Below are positions 16,180 to 24,334 of a DNA stretch of 37,159 nucleotides, piece by piece (the stretch's first letter is position 1; the number at the start of each line of letters is the position of its first letter). A program made the position numbers and the translations under genes. Origin of the DNA: an uncultured bacterium. GTDB lineage: Bacteria > Cyanobacteriota > Vampirovibrionia > Gastranaerophilales > Gastranaerophilaceae. A model generated the notes under the pieces. The model saw only the letters and a program-made list of their open reading frames with translations. It had not been told where the DNA came from and ran no database searches. The DNA lies in the NCBI GenBank assembly GCA_902798645.1, contig CADBXV010000008.1:1-37159 (forward strand), given 5' to 3'.

Positions 16180-17922
16180 ATGAAAATGTCAAAAATGTTT
16201 GTACAAACGTTAAGAGAGTTTCCGTCAGATGCGGAAGTAATATCTCATAAACTTCTTGTAAGAGCAGGATACATAAGAAAGTTATCAATGGGTATTTATA
16301 ATTACTTACCGTTAATGTGGAGAGTTATAAAAAAAGTAGAAAATATTATTCGTGAAGAAATGGATAAAGCCGGCGCTCAAGAACTTCTTATGCCGTTTGT
16401 TCAACCAAAAGAACTTTGGGAAGAGTCAGGACGATGGGGAGCATACGGCGGAGAACTTATGAGATTAAAAGATCGTCATGGCAGAGAAATGTGTCTTGGA
16501 CCGACGCACGAAGAAATAATTACTGCTATTGCTCGTGACGGACTAAAATCATACAAACAACTTCCTGTGAATTTATATCAAATTCAATCTAAATTTCGAG
16601 ATGAAAGACGCCCTCGTTTTGGTTTGTTGAGGGGCAGAGAATTTATTATGAAAGATGCTTATTCATTTGATATAAACCAAGAAGGATTAGAAAAAGAATA
16701 CAAAAATATGTGGGAAGCTTATACCAGAATCTTCAAAAGATGCGGATTGGAAACAAAGGCAGTTCAATCTGATTCAGGAGCGATAGGCGGAAGTGTAAGC
16801 CATGAGTTTATGGTAATTACAGATCAGGATTCAGGCGAAAATGATGTATTTTATTGTGATTGCGATTATGCAGCAAATTCTAATCACGCTGTATCAAAAC
16901 TTCCTGAAGCAAAGATTGTTGGAGAATGGAAGGAAGCTCAAATTATTGATACACCTAATACTCATTCGATAGAAGAACTTACGAAATTCTTGCATATTCC
17001 TGCAACATTAATTGTTAAATGCCTTGTTTATATAGTTGATAAAGCTCCTGTATTGGCTTTGATAAGGGCAGACCGAACTGTTGAAGAAACTAAACTTATG
17101 AACGCTGTCGGCGGAACAGATATTCGTATAGCGACAGCCGGTGAAATAGAAGAAATTATGAAGGTAAACGGGTTTGACGGAGAGAAAGGTTTCATTGGTC
17201 CTAACGGAATAAAAGAGTATAACGGATATAAAGTTCAGATTGTTGCTGATGAAACAGTTAAAGATATGAAAAATTTTGTTATAGGTATTAACAAAAAAGA
17301 TGTTCATGGTATCGGCTATAATTGGGGTAAGGAAGTAGAGTTGCCATCTGTTGTTACGGATATTCGTCTTGCGGAAGCAGGTGATATATGTCCTGTTTGC
17401 GGAAAACCTTTAAAAGTAACAAGAGGTATAGAAGTTGGTAATATTTTCCAACTGGGAACAAAATATTCAAAGCCGATGAACGCAGTATTTTTGGATCAAA
17501 ACGGAAAATCACAACCCTATGTAATGGGATGCTATGGTATAGGTGTTACAAGAACCGCCGCTGCTGCCGTTGAAGCACACCATGACGAACACGGTATAAT
17601 TTGGCCTCTTTCAATAGCTCCGTATCATGCTGTTGTAATTCCGGTAAGTACAAAAGATGAATTGCAAATGAAGGTTGCAAATGATATATATCAAACATTA
17701 TTGAAACATGGTGTTGAGGCAGTTCTTGATGACAGAGATGAAAGAGCAGGTGTGAAATTCAAAGATGCTGACTTAATCGGATTCCCTTACAGAATAACTG
17801 TAGGAAAAACCATTACGGACGGACTGGTGGAATTCAAATCAAGACAAAGTGAAGAATTATCAAATATAAAGCCTGAAGAAGCTGCTGAGATAGTTATTAC
17901 AGCAGTGCATCAAGAAAAATAA
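16180..17922 (+). CDS. proS: Prolyl-tRNA synthetase (bacterial type)
   Basis: A 580-residue class II aminoacyl-tRNA synthetase charging tRNA-Pro. The N-terminus FVQTLREFPSDAEVISHKLL is standard. Motif 2 lies around CLGPTHEEIITAIARDGLKS and FRDERRPRFGLLRGREFIMKDA (about residues 107-165), and motif 3 near MGCYGIGVTRTAAAAVEAHHDE. The central insertion (about 220-400), which carries the Ala-tRNA-Pro editing (YbaK-like) domain, is present. The C-terminal anticodon-binding domain runs from about 470. It ends 3 nt from the convergent gene at 17926. Confidence 0.98.
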   Translation: MKMSKMFVQTLREFPSDAEVISHKLLVRAGYIRKLSMGIYNYLPLMWRVIKKVENIIREEMDKAGAQELLMPFVQPKELWEESGRWGAYGGELMRLKDRHGREMCLGPTHEEIITAIARDGLKSYKQLPVNLYQIQSKFRDERRPRFGLLRGREFIMKDAYSFDINQEGLEKEYKNMWEAYTRIFKRCGLETKAVQSDSGAIGGSVSHEFMVITDQDSGENDVFYCDCDYAANSNHAVSKLPEAKIVGEWKEAQIIDTPNTHSIEELTKFLHIPATLIVKCLVYIVDKAPVLALIRADRTVEETKLMNAVGGTDIRIATAGEIEEIMKVNGFDGEKGFIGPNGIKEYNGYKVQIVADETVKDMKNFVIGINKKDVHGIGYNWGKEVELPSVVTDIRLAEAGDICPVCGKPLKVTRGIEVGNIFQLGTKYSKPMNAVFLDQNGKSQPYVMGCYGIGVTRTAAAAVEAHHDEHGIIWPLSIAPYHAVVIPVSTKDELQMKVANDIYQTLLKHGVEAVLDDRDERAGVKFKDADLIGFPYRITVGKTITDGLVEFKSRQSEELSNIKPEEAAEIVITAVHQEK

Positions 17923-17925
17923 TTC

Positions 17926-18294
17926 TTATTTTACTTCATCTTCGATTGATAGTCTGACAACACCGGCTTCCGGATTGAGTGCTTCTATGACGATTTTGTT
18001 AATACCGTCAATAACACTTTGTTCTCCTGTCATGACAAGAGTTCCTACTTGACCTAACCTAAACGCAACCGGATTTTCTTCTGAAACTTCCGTACCAAGA
18101 TATTCCTGACCGTTCATAATGAATTTAACATCTTTTGCTTCATAGGTGGTGTTGTTGATTTTAACATAATTAAAACCGCTTATAAAACCGGGGCCGAGTA
18201 CATTTTTTAAATTTACACTTGCTCCGTTTTCAAGCTTTTTTAATGAGCCTTTTTGATAAATTCTCTTAATCAAAAATTCGGGGACTACGACCAT
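17926..18294 (-). CDS. Unknown small protein downstream of the GH35 gene
   Basis: I do not recognise this 122-residue protein. It has no signal peptide or membrane segment and looks beta-rich: alternating hydrophobics, Gly-rich turns such as LGPGFISGFNYVKINNTTYE, and two short similar halves. The start (AGAGGT about 9 nt upstream) is 15 nt downstream of the GH35 stop on the same strand, so the two are probably one operon. It could be a small accessory or carbohydrate-linked domain, but nothing in the sequence proves this. Confidence 0.7.
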   Translation of the reverse strand: MVVVPEFLIKRIYQKGSLKKLENGASVNLKNVLGPGFISGFNYVKINNTTYEAKDVKFIMNGQEYLGTEVSEENPVAFRLGQVGTLVMTGEQSVIDGINKIVIEALNPEAGVVRLSIEDEVK

Positions 18295-18309
18295 ATTGGA
18301 TACCTCTTA

Positions 18310-20754
18310 TTATTTAAACAGCTGATAAATCTTAAACGTTCCTAATAATATTTTAACATTTTTTAAGTCCGATTTAAAGCCCCACGCAGATTTTACGTTT
18401 CTGTCTTTTTCCCATACCACGATGTCCAGTGTATTATGTGGTTTTAAAAACTCATTTATAAGATAGAATTTATCTTGAACGTGTCTTCGTTTAATATATC
18501 GTCCTATTTTTATACCATTTAAAAATATTGTTGCTCTGCGACATCTAAAATCTTCAAAAGAGATATATTTTGCGAAGAACACATTATCTTTTATATCTAT
18601 GTCAAAATTAACTGTTATTTTTGAAAGATAAGGATTGTCGCTTTCATATTTTTCTGTTCTTTCCGGAGATAGTTTTTCACAAACATAAAATTCTATAGGA
18701 ACTTTAGGTGTTGTTTCAAATAACACAAGGCCTCTGGGGTTATTTGTATCTCCGGAAAAACCTTTATCAAAACCCAGATTTTGGACAAGAATCGTAAGTT
18801 CATTAATATCTTTATTCAGAATGATTTTGTTAAGAGGTACCGATATTGTTTCGGGAACTTCCTGTAATTTTTCTAATTTATAACTATTTCTGTTTATAAT
18901 TTCTTTTCCGTTTATATATACCGCAAAAAGATGTCTTGCACTAAGCGTAATTTCTGTAAGGTTATAAGGTATTTTTGCTTTGTACCATACAAATTCATTG
19001 TACATATTGCAAGAAAAAGCGTCCGTTTTACCGTTGACTTGAATTTTTTGCCAATTTGAATAATCAAAATCATTGTCAATTTCAGGAGAACAAAATTGTA
19101 CATCAGAAATTTCTAAAGCTTCCAAACTGCTTGCTCTATTATTGAATTCATTAACTATACAGTTTTTCTTAGCGAATCCGTATTGCAAATCAAAATATGC
19201 TATTTCGGTATTTCTATCAACGGCAACAGCTCCGTTTGGTAAAACATATTCTGCATTGAATATCATTCTGTCACCTAAAAACCAACTTTTGTCAGAAAGG
19301 TGTTTTGTTATAAAAATTATATTTGTTGTTTTTCCGTCTTTTTCAAACGTAAAGTTTGTGTAATCCTGTTGATCTCCTGATATTACGGTACCATCGTTCA
19401 AGTATATATTTGCATCTTTATCTGATATAAAGAAAACAGCCTCTTTGTATTCGTTTTCAAGCTTTGCGAAAATCTCCGCATCTGAGAACTCTATTTCACA
19501 TGCTTTGAGTTTTAAATTGATTGGGCAAATTTTCATATCGCATGATTTTAATTTTATTGTTTTTCCGTTTGGCAGAAAAATTCCGTTTTCAGCTTCATTT
19601 GTTTTTTGGGGAATCCCCATATTTCTTATGAATAACCAATCGCAATTGTTAGTATTATCATGGCGCATTTTTGCATAAATATTTTCTTGATAAAAATCAA
19701 AATCTATAGGATCTGTACAAGTTAAATCAAAAGATTCAAGAAAATAATTAATCTCTTTTGCTTTATGGAAATTACTTTGAGGAACACCGAATTCGTCAAT
19801 AGGTGCCGTAAATTCGTAGCTTGTATAAACTTCATCACAGGCTAAATCGCCCCAGTTTGTTCCGCCTACGGTCAGAAAATGGTTAAATAAAGTTACACCT
19901 TGAGAAAGTGCGGTTTTTGTCATTATGTTTATGTGTTCATCACCTAAAGCTTCTCGAATGTGTTTATATCCCATTCCGTCCCATTTATCGAACCAGCCTG
20001 ATTGCATTTCAGCTATAAAAGGCGGAGAATCGCATTTCGCACACCTGAAAATATCTTCGACATTATCTAAAGTGTCAAAGCAAAAACTGTCATGCTTCCA
20101 GTTTTGATTAGGATTTATATATGGATATAAATCCAGCGCATATATATCAACACAATCTGCCCATAATCCTGCAAAATATGCATCATTATGGAATATAGGA
20201 CAGGTTATTCCTCTCTCTCGAGCCATTTTGTATAGCTCGCGTATATAATCTTCTTCCATAGAGTCAGTAGCGTATTCATTTTCTATTTGGAAAAGTATTA
20301 CATTATCAAAATCTTTTATTATCGGAATGATTTGATCGTACCACTCGGCAACATATTCCATATATTTAGCGGAATATTTATATTCCGTTCCGACTCTATT
20401 TCTCGGAATGACATCTTCCATCTTTAGAAGCCAAAAAGGAAGCCCTCCTGCGTTAACTTCTGCATTAATAAAAGGCCCTGGTCTGGCAATTACATATAAA
20501 CCGGCTTTTTTAGCTTCTTCAAGAACTTTTCTGACATCTTTAATTCCGGTAAAATCATATATTCCTTGACTCGGACTGTGATAATTCCAGTTGAAATACA
20601 AATCAACAGTATTATACCCTCCGGCTTTCATTTTTAAAAAACGGTCACGTGTCATTTCTATCCCAGGGGTACGAAAATAATGAAAAGCTCCGCTTTTTAT
20701 AAACACACGCTTTCCGTTTATCATTAGGGAATATTTATCAAAAGTTATTTCCAT
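18310..20754 (-). CDS. GH35 family beta-galactosidase
   Basis: An 814-residue glycoside hydrolase family 35 enzyme that hydrolyses terminal beta-galactosides. The N-terminal TIM barrel shows the family blocks NTVDLYFNWNYHSPSQGIYD (about residues 48-67) and RPGPFINAEVNAGGLPFWLL (about 91-110). The predicted acid/base is Glu160 in QIENEYA and the nucleophile is Glu249 in IAEMQSGWFD. The C-terminal half carries beta-sandwich domains, including a jelly roll near FVWYKAKIPYNLTEITLSARHLFAVYINGK. There is no signal peptide, so it is probably cytoplasmic and acts on imported oligosaccharides. No ribosome site is seen; a promoter at 20762-20789 places the transcript start at the ATG itself. Confidence 0.94.
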   Translation of the reverse strand: MEITFDKYSLMINGKRVFIKSGAFHYFRTPGIEMTRDRFLKMKAGGYNTVDLYFNWNYHSPSQGIYDFTGIKDVRKVLEEAKKAGLYVIARPGPFINAEVNAGGLPFWLLKMEDVIPRNRVGTEYKYSAKYMEYVAEWYDQIIPIIKDFDNVILFQIENEYATDSMEEDYIRELYKMARERGITCPIFHNDAYFAGLWADCVDIYALDLYPYINPNQNWKHDSFCFDTLDNVEDIFRCAKCDSPPFIAEMQSGWFDKWDGMGYKHIREALGDEHINIMTKTALSQGVTLFNHFLTVGGTNWGDLACDEVYTSYEFTAPIDEFGVPQSNFHKAKEINYFLESFDLTCTDPIDFDFYQENIYAKMRHDNTNNCDWLFIRNMGIPQKTNEAENGIFLPNGKTIKLKSCDMKICPINLKLKACEIEFSDAEIFAKLENEYKEAVFFISDKDANIYLNDGTVISGDQQDYTNFTFEKDGKTTNIIFITKHLSDKSWFLGDRMIFNAEYVLPNGAVAVDRNTEIAYFDLQYGFAKKNCIVNEFNNRASSLEALEISDVQFCSPEIDNDFDYSNWQKIQVNGKTDAFSCNMYNEFVWYKAKIPYNLTEITLSARHLFAVYINGKEIINRNSYKLEKLQEVPETISVPLNKIILNKDINELTILVQNLGFDKGFSGDTNNPRGLVLFETTPKVPIEFYVCEKLSPERTEKYESDNPYLSKITVNFDIDIKDNVFFAKYISFEDFRCRRATIFLNGIKIGRYIKRRHVQDKFYLINEFLKPHNTLDIVVWEKDRNVKSAWGFKSDLKNVKILLGTFKIYQLFK

Positions 20755-20761
20755 ATATTCT

Positions 20762-20789
20762 ATTTTACATTTTTTTTACAATCGGTCAA
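20762..20789 (-). promoter_or_regulatory. Leaderless promoter of the GH35 gene
   Basis: On the minus strand TTGACC (20784-20789), a 16-nt spacer and TAAAAT (20762-20767), then exactly 7 nt to the ATG at 20754. No Shine-Dalgarno fits. Confidence 0.65.
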
Positions 20790-20824
20790 AGGGGTAAAGG
20801 GGGAAATATACAGCAATAAGTATA

Positions 20825-20842
20825 AAAGCGTGCAGACGCTTT
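20825..20842. promoter_or_regulatory. Inverted repeat in divergent promoter region (possible operator)
   Basis: AAAGCGT (20825-20831) and ACGCTTT (20836-20842) form a perfect 7-bp inverted repeat between the divergent GH35 and aminotransferase promoters. It has no downstream T run, so an operator is likelier than a terminator. Confidence 0.4.
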
Positions 20843-20862
20843 GCAAATCTTTACAAATGTCC

Positions 20863-20892
20863 TTTACCGAGCAATCTTATGTGTGTTAGAAT
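20863..20892 (+). promoter_or_regulatory. Promoter of the class V aminotransferase gene
   Basis: TTTACC (20863-20868), an 18-nt spacer, and TGT-TAGAAT (20884-20892) as an extended -10. The start would be near 20899, with the ribosome site GGGAGGAG inside a short leader. Confidence 0.6.
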
Positions 20893-20920
20893 AGACATAT
20901 AAGATTAGGGAGGAGATTAT

Positions 20921-22072
20921 ATGAAGGATAAAACTTTTTTGATGATTCCTGGACCAACACCGGTGCCGGAGAGTGTAATGTTAGAGATTGCAAAACATCC
21001 GATTGGACATAGAAGCGGTGAGTTTTCAAAGATATTGCATAATGTTTATGAAAACTTGAAGTATGTTTTTAGAACAAAAAATGATGTTTTTGTTTATACT
21101 TCATCAGGAACAGGCGCAATGTGTGCAGCATTAGAAAACCTTGTTAACGAAGGTGACCATGTTTTATCGCTCGTTTTAGGTAACTTTGGTAACAGATGGG
21201 CAAAAATTGCCGAATCACGTGGTGCAATAGTTGATAAAATCGAAGTTCAAACCGGTGAAGTTATTGATCCTGACATATTGAAAGCAAAATTAGCGGAAGA
21301 TACAGAGAAAAAGATTAAGATTGTTACTCTAACTCACTCTGAAACTTCAACCGGCGCAGCAAATGATGTTAAAACGCTTTGTTCAATTATCAGAGAACAC
21401 GGAGCTTTGTCTGTTGTAGACGGTGTAACTTCGGTTTGTGCAATGGAATGTAATCCGGACGAATGGGGAATTGATGTTCTTGTTTCAGGCTCTCAAAAAG
21501 GGTTTATGATTCCTCCGGGATTGGCATTTTTAGTAGCTAACGAACGGGCATGGAAAGTTTATGAAGAATGTAAACATCCTTCATTCTATTGGGATTGGGG
21601 TGCATACAGAAAATCTGTTCAAGCTGATTCTACACCGTTTACTCCAGCAGTCAATTTGTTTGCAGGTTTGGATAAGGCTTTAGAGATGATAAAAGCTGAC
21701 GGAATAGAAAATATGAATGCTCGCCACAAACGTCATGCTATGGCTTTAAGGTCTGCAATCAGAGCAATCGGATTGGAACTTGTTGTAAAAGAGGATAAAA
21801 ATGCAAGCCATTCTATTACTTCTATTTACCCCCCGGAAGGAATTTCTGTTCCAGATATCAGAAAAGTTATCAAGGAAGATTTTGATGTACTTGTTGCAAA
21901 CGGTCAAAATGCTCTAAAGGACAAAATTTTCAGAATGGGAACATTAGGATTTGTTTGTGACAGAGATGTTATCTCAGCAGTCGGAGCGTTAGAGGCTACA
22001 CTTTACAAACTGGGTTATAAATTTGAACTTGGTAGAGGTGTTGCAACAGTAATAAAAGAATTAGCAGTATAA
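20921..22072 (+). CDS. Class V aminotransferase (serine/alanine-glyoxylate type)
   Basis: A 383-residue PLP enzyme of the alanine-/serine-glyoxylate aminotransferase group. The start MKDKTFLMIPGPTPVPESVM is the family signature. The PLP loop is near YTSSGTGAMCAALENLV, SVVDGVTSVCAMECNPDEWG carries the ring-stacking and Asp residues, and SGSQKGFMIPPGLAFL (about residues 187-202) contains the Schiff-base lysine. It sits upstream of serA and serB and no serC is in the window. It may therefore supply the phosphohydroxypyruvate transamination of serine synthesis, as reported for some class V enzymes; glyoxylate transamination is the alternative. A strong ribosome site (GGGAGGAG) precedes the ATG. 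Confidence 0.92.
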   Translation: MKDKTFLMIPGPTPVPESVMLEIAKHPIGHRSGEFSKILHNVYENLKYVFRTKNDVFVYTSSGTGAMCAALENLVNEGDHVLSLVLGNFGNRWAKIAESRGAIVDKIEVQTGEVIDPDILKAKLAEDTEKKIKIVTLTHSETSTGAANDVKTLCSIIREHGALSVVDGVTSVCAMECNPDEWGIDVLVSGSQKGFMIPPGLAFLVANERAWKVYEECKHPSFYWDWGAYRKSVQADSTPFTPAVNLFAGLDKALEMIKADGIENMNARHKRHAMALRSAIRAIGLELVVKEDKNASHSITSIYPPEGISVPDIRKVIKEDFDVLVANGQNALKDKIFRMGTLGFVCDRDVISAVGALEATLYKLGYKFELGRGVATVIKELAV

Positions 22073-22148
22073 ATTCAGGCGGGTATGTTTTACCGGCTTG
22101 AAAAGCTGACCTACTTGTGTATTTCGATTATATGAAATGGAGATTTTA

Positions 22149-22427
22149 ATGAAAGTAAAAGCATTATATTTAAATACTGCTTTAGTTGGAACAGCATTGG
22201 TATCAGGAATATTATTCTCGCATAATAATACTACAAAAATAAACCATTCAACAAGACTTCAAAATATGGATTATGTTAAGCAAAATAACAAAAATAAGTA
22301 TATTGAAACGCTTGAAATCGTAAATAAATCACAAGCTCCGAGGATAAGCCCTGAATATATCGATAATATATGGAAGACCAAAGCAAAAGAAGTAAAAGAT
22401 TCAATAGAATTAACAATGAAAAAGTAG
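22149..22427 (+). CDS. Small single-pass membrane protein, unknown
   Basis: I do not recognise this 92-residue protein. It starts at ATG 22149 with GGAG 6 nt upstream; the earlier in-frame ATG at 22137 has no site. One N-terminal hydrophobic segment (ALYLNTALVGTALVSGILF) is followed by a hydrophilic Asn/Lys-rich tail of about 65 residues. It could be an uncleaved signal-anchor protein. It lies between the aminotransferase and serA, with a repeat-rich gap downstream. Confidence 0.6.
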   Translation: MKVKALYLNTALVGTALVSGILFSHNNTTKINHSTRLQNMDYVKQNNKNKYIETLEIVNKSQAPRISPEYIDNIWKTKAKEVKDSIELTMKK

Positions 22428-22481
22428 CTTGTGACATGTAGTTCGGCATTACCATGTTGACAGTTTGAGGGTGATTAAATA

Positions 22482-22503
22482 TGTCGGCTTTACCAAACCG
22501 ACA
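22482..22503. repeat. TGTCGG palindrome
   Basis: TGTCGG (22482-22487) and CCGACA (22498-22503) flank CTTTACCAAA. It is one of three different short palindromes in the 189-nt gap upstream of serA, which otherwise holds nothing recognisable. Confidence 0.7.
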
Positions 22504-22514
22504 ATATATAGAAA

Positions 22515-22540
22515 GTAGGTTGGACATACTTGCCCAACAA
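22515..22540. repeat. GTAGGTTGG palindrome
   Basis: GTTGGACA (22519-22526) and TGCCCAAC (22531-22538) pair with one mismatch and are preceded by GTAG, like the element at 3783-3799. Confidence 0.65.
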
Positions 22541-22564
22541 TAAAAGAAGAAATAAATGAAAGCT

Positions 22565-22597
22565 TGTAGGGTGGGTAAAGCGTAAGCGTACCCACAG
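22565..22597. repeat. TGTAGGGTGGG-type palindromic repeat
   Basis: GTGGGTA (22571-22577) and TACCCAC (22589-22595) are separated by an 11-nt loop AAGCGTAAGCG. The same family as 3662-3694 and 24422-24453. It ends about 10 nt before the serA ribosome site. Confidence 0.85.
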
Positions 22598-22616
22598 TAA
22601 CAAACAAGGAGGATAA

Positions 22617-24206
22617 ATGAAAGTTTTAGTAACGGATAAAATAAACGAATCAGCAGGAAAAATAATTGAAGCAGTAGCAGAAGTTGATTTTTTGCCTACA
22701 ATGAGCGAAGAAGAATTAATAAAAGTTATACCAAATTACGATGCTTTGATGGTAAGAAGCCAAACTAAAGTTACTCCAAAAATTATAGAAGCAGGAACAA
22801 ATCTAAAGATTATAGGCAGAGCAGGTGTTGGTGTTGATAACATTGATTTAAATGCAGCTACTCAAAAGGGTATTATTGTTGTTAATTCTCCTGACGGTAA
22901 CACAATGGCTGCGGCTGAACACACTTTGGCTTTAATGCTTGCTATGGCAAGAAATATTGCACCTGCTGCAACATCAACCAAAGAAGGCAAATGGGATAGA
23001 AGTAAGTTTACAGGTTGTGAACTCTATAAAAAGACTCTTGGGATTATAGGCTTTGGTAAAATTGGCTCTCACGTCGGAGAAGTTGCTTTAGCTATGGGTA
23101 TGAAAGTTATAGTTTATGATCCATTCAGCTCTAAAGAAGTTGTTGAGAAAAAAGGTGCAGAATACATAGAAAATTTGGATAATTTCTGGGGCAGACCGGA
23201 TTTTATAACAGTTCATGTTCCTAAGAATAAAGACACCTTAAATATGATTAATAAAGACACAATAGCAAAGATGAAACAAGGTGTACGACTCGTTAACTGC
23301 GCTCGTGGCGGTATTATAAATGAAGCTGATTTAAAAGATGCTATTAACAGCGGTTATGTAGCAGGTGCTGCAATTGATGTTTACGAAAATGAGCCAAACA
23401 TTCAAGAGTGTCCGTTGATTCAATGTGAAAAGAATATTGTGCTTACCCCTCACCTCGGAGCTAGCACTCAAGAAGCTCAAATGAATGTTGCAATTGATGT
23501 TGCCGAACAAATAAAAGAAGTTTTATCGGGAGGATCCGCATCATCAGCTGTTAATATTCCGTCACTAAGACCGGATAGATTAGAGCCTGTTAAAGACTAT
23601 ATGACAATTGCTGAAAATACAGGTGAACTTGCTGTTCAACTTTCATCAGGCGCAATTAAATCAATTGAGATAGTTGCTGATGGTGATTTAGCTGATAAAG
23701 ATATTCAACCGCTTGAAGTTGCAGTTCTAAAAGGTGCTTTATCTTCAAGATTAGAAGGTGTAAATTATGTAAATGCTCCTGTAATTGCTAAAAATAGAGG
23801 AATTGATATTGTTTCATCTAAGTCAAAAGCAAAAACAACTTTTGCAGGAAGAATAACCGTTAAATTAATAACAGATAAAGAAACTACCGTTGTTGCAGGT
23901 GCGCTTGTAACAAAAGAAATTCCAAGAATTGTTAAGATTAACGAATATGAAACAAGTATAAGACCAGAGCATCACGTTCTAATTGTACCTCATACCAATA
24001 AACCTTCTATGATTGCTCAAGTTGCTCGTGTTATTGGCGAAAAAGGTATTAATATCGGTTCAATGAACGTAGTTCAAAAGAACGATAAACACGAAGAATC
24101 TATAATGGTAATTAATATCGATACAATAGTTGATGATGAAACATTGAAATTAATTGAAAAAATCGACGGTGTTCATAATCCTAAGTATGTAAAATTAACT
24201 GTGTAA
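22617..24206 (+). CDS. serA: D-3-phosphoglycerate dehydrogenase (long form)
   Basis: A 529-residue enzyme oxidising 3-phosphoglycerate to phosphohydroxypyruvate, the first step of serine synthesis. The substrate domain (MVRSQTKVTPKII) is followed by GRAGVGVDNIDLNAATQKGI, the nucleotide-binding GIIGFGKIGSHV (about residues 142-153), NCARGGIINEADL with the catalytic Arg, and PHLGASTQEAQ with the catalytic His. An ASB domain (about 315-450) and a C-terminal ACT domain (VLIVPHTNKPSMIAQVARVI, about 452-471, onward) make it the long form, consistent with allosteric control by serine. AAGGAGG precedes the ATG. Confidence 0.97.
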   Translation: MKVLVTDKINESAGKIIEAVAEVDFLPTMSEEELIKVIPNYDALMVRSQTKVTPKIIEAGTNLKIIGRAGVGVDNIDLNAATQKGIIVVNSPDGNTMAAAEHTLALMLAMARNIAPAATSTKEGKWDRSKFTGCELYKKTLGIIGFGKIGSHVGEVALAMGMKVIVYDPFSSKEVVEKKGAEYIENLDNFWGRPDFITVHVPKNKDTLNMINKDTIAKMKQGVRLVNCARGGIINEADLKDAINSGYVAGAAIDVYENEPNIQECPLIQCEKNIVLTPHLGASTQEAQMNVAIDVAEQIKEVLSGGSASSAVNIPSLRPDRLEPVKDYMTIAENTGELAVQLSSGAIKSIEIVADGDLADKDIQPLEVAVLKGALSSRLEGVNYVNAPVIAKNRGIDIVSSKSKAKTTFAGRITVKLITDKETTVVAGALVTKEIPRIVKINEYETSIRPEHHVLIVPHTNKPSMIAQVARVIGEKGINIGSMNVVQKNDKHEESIMVINIDTIVDDETLKLIEKIDGVHNPKYVKLTV

Positions 24207-24212
24207 TGTAAT

Positions 24213-24235
24213 GATGCAAATAATTGCACCCTACA
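24213..24235 (-). repeat. Inverted TGTAGGGTGC-type repeat
   Basis: On the minus strand this reads TGTAGGGTGCAATTATTTGC and a few more bases, with TGCAA/TTGCA arms. It shares the TGTAGGGTG head with the other repeats but has a different stem. It directly follows the serA stop. Confidence 0.65.
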
Positions 24236-24253
24236 AACTTGCTGTTTTATTTT

Positions 24254-24271
24254 GTCGGGTTAAAACCCGAC
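24254..24271. repeat. GTCGGGTT perfect palindrome
   Basis: GTCGGGTT (24254-24261), AA, AACCCGAC (24264-24271): an 8-bp perfect stem with a 2-nt loop in the serA-serB gap. Confidence 0.75.
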
Positions 24272-24302
24272 CTATATTTTTACGCTTATAAAGAAATTCT
24301 AT

Positions 24303-24320
24303 CCTCTCCCATTGGAGAGG
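24303..24320. repeat. CCTCTCC/GGAGAGG hairpin overlapping the serB ribosome site
   Basis: CCTCTCC (24303-24309) and GGAGAGG (24314-24320) form a perfect 7-bp hairpin. Its 3' arm is part of the purine run that ends AAAGG 7 nt before the serB ATG, so folding could partly mask or present the ribosome site. Confidence 0.6.
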
Positions 24321-24334
24321 GGAAAGGAAAATTA

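Noticed and set aside
24224-24334. Longer serB start
   Set aside because: The extra 37 residues translate the intergenic palindromes. The HAD motif begins right after ATG 24335, which has a good ribosome site.
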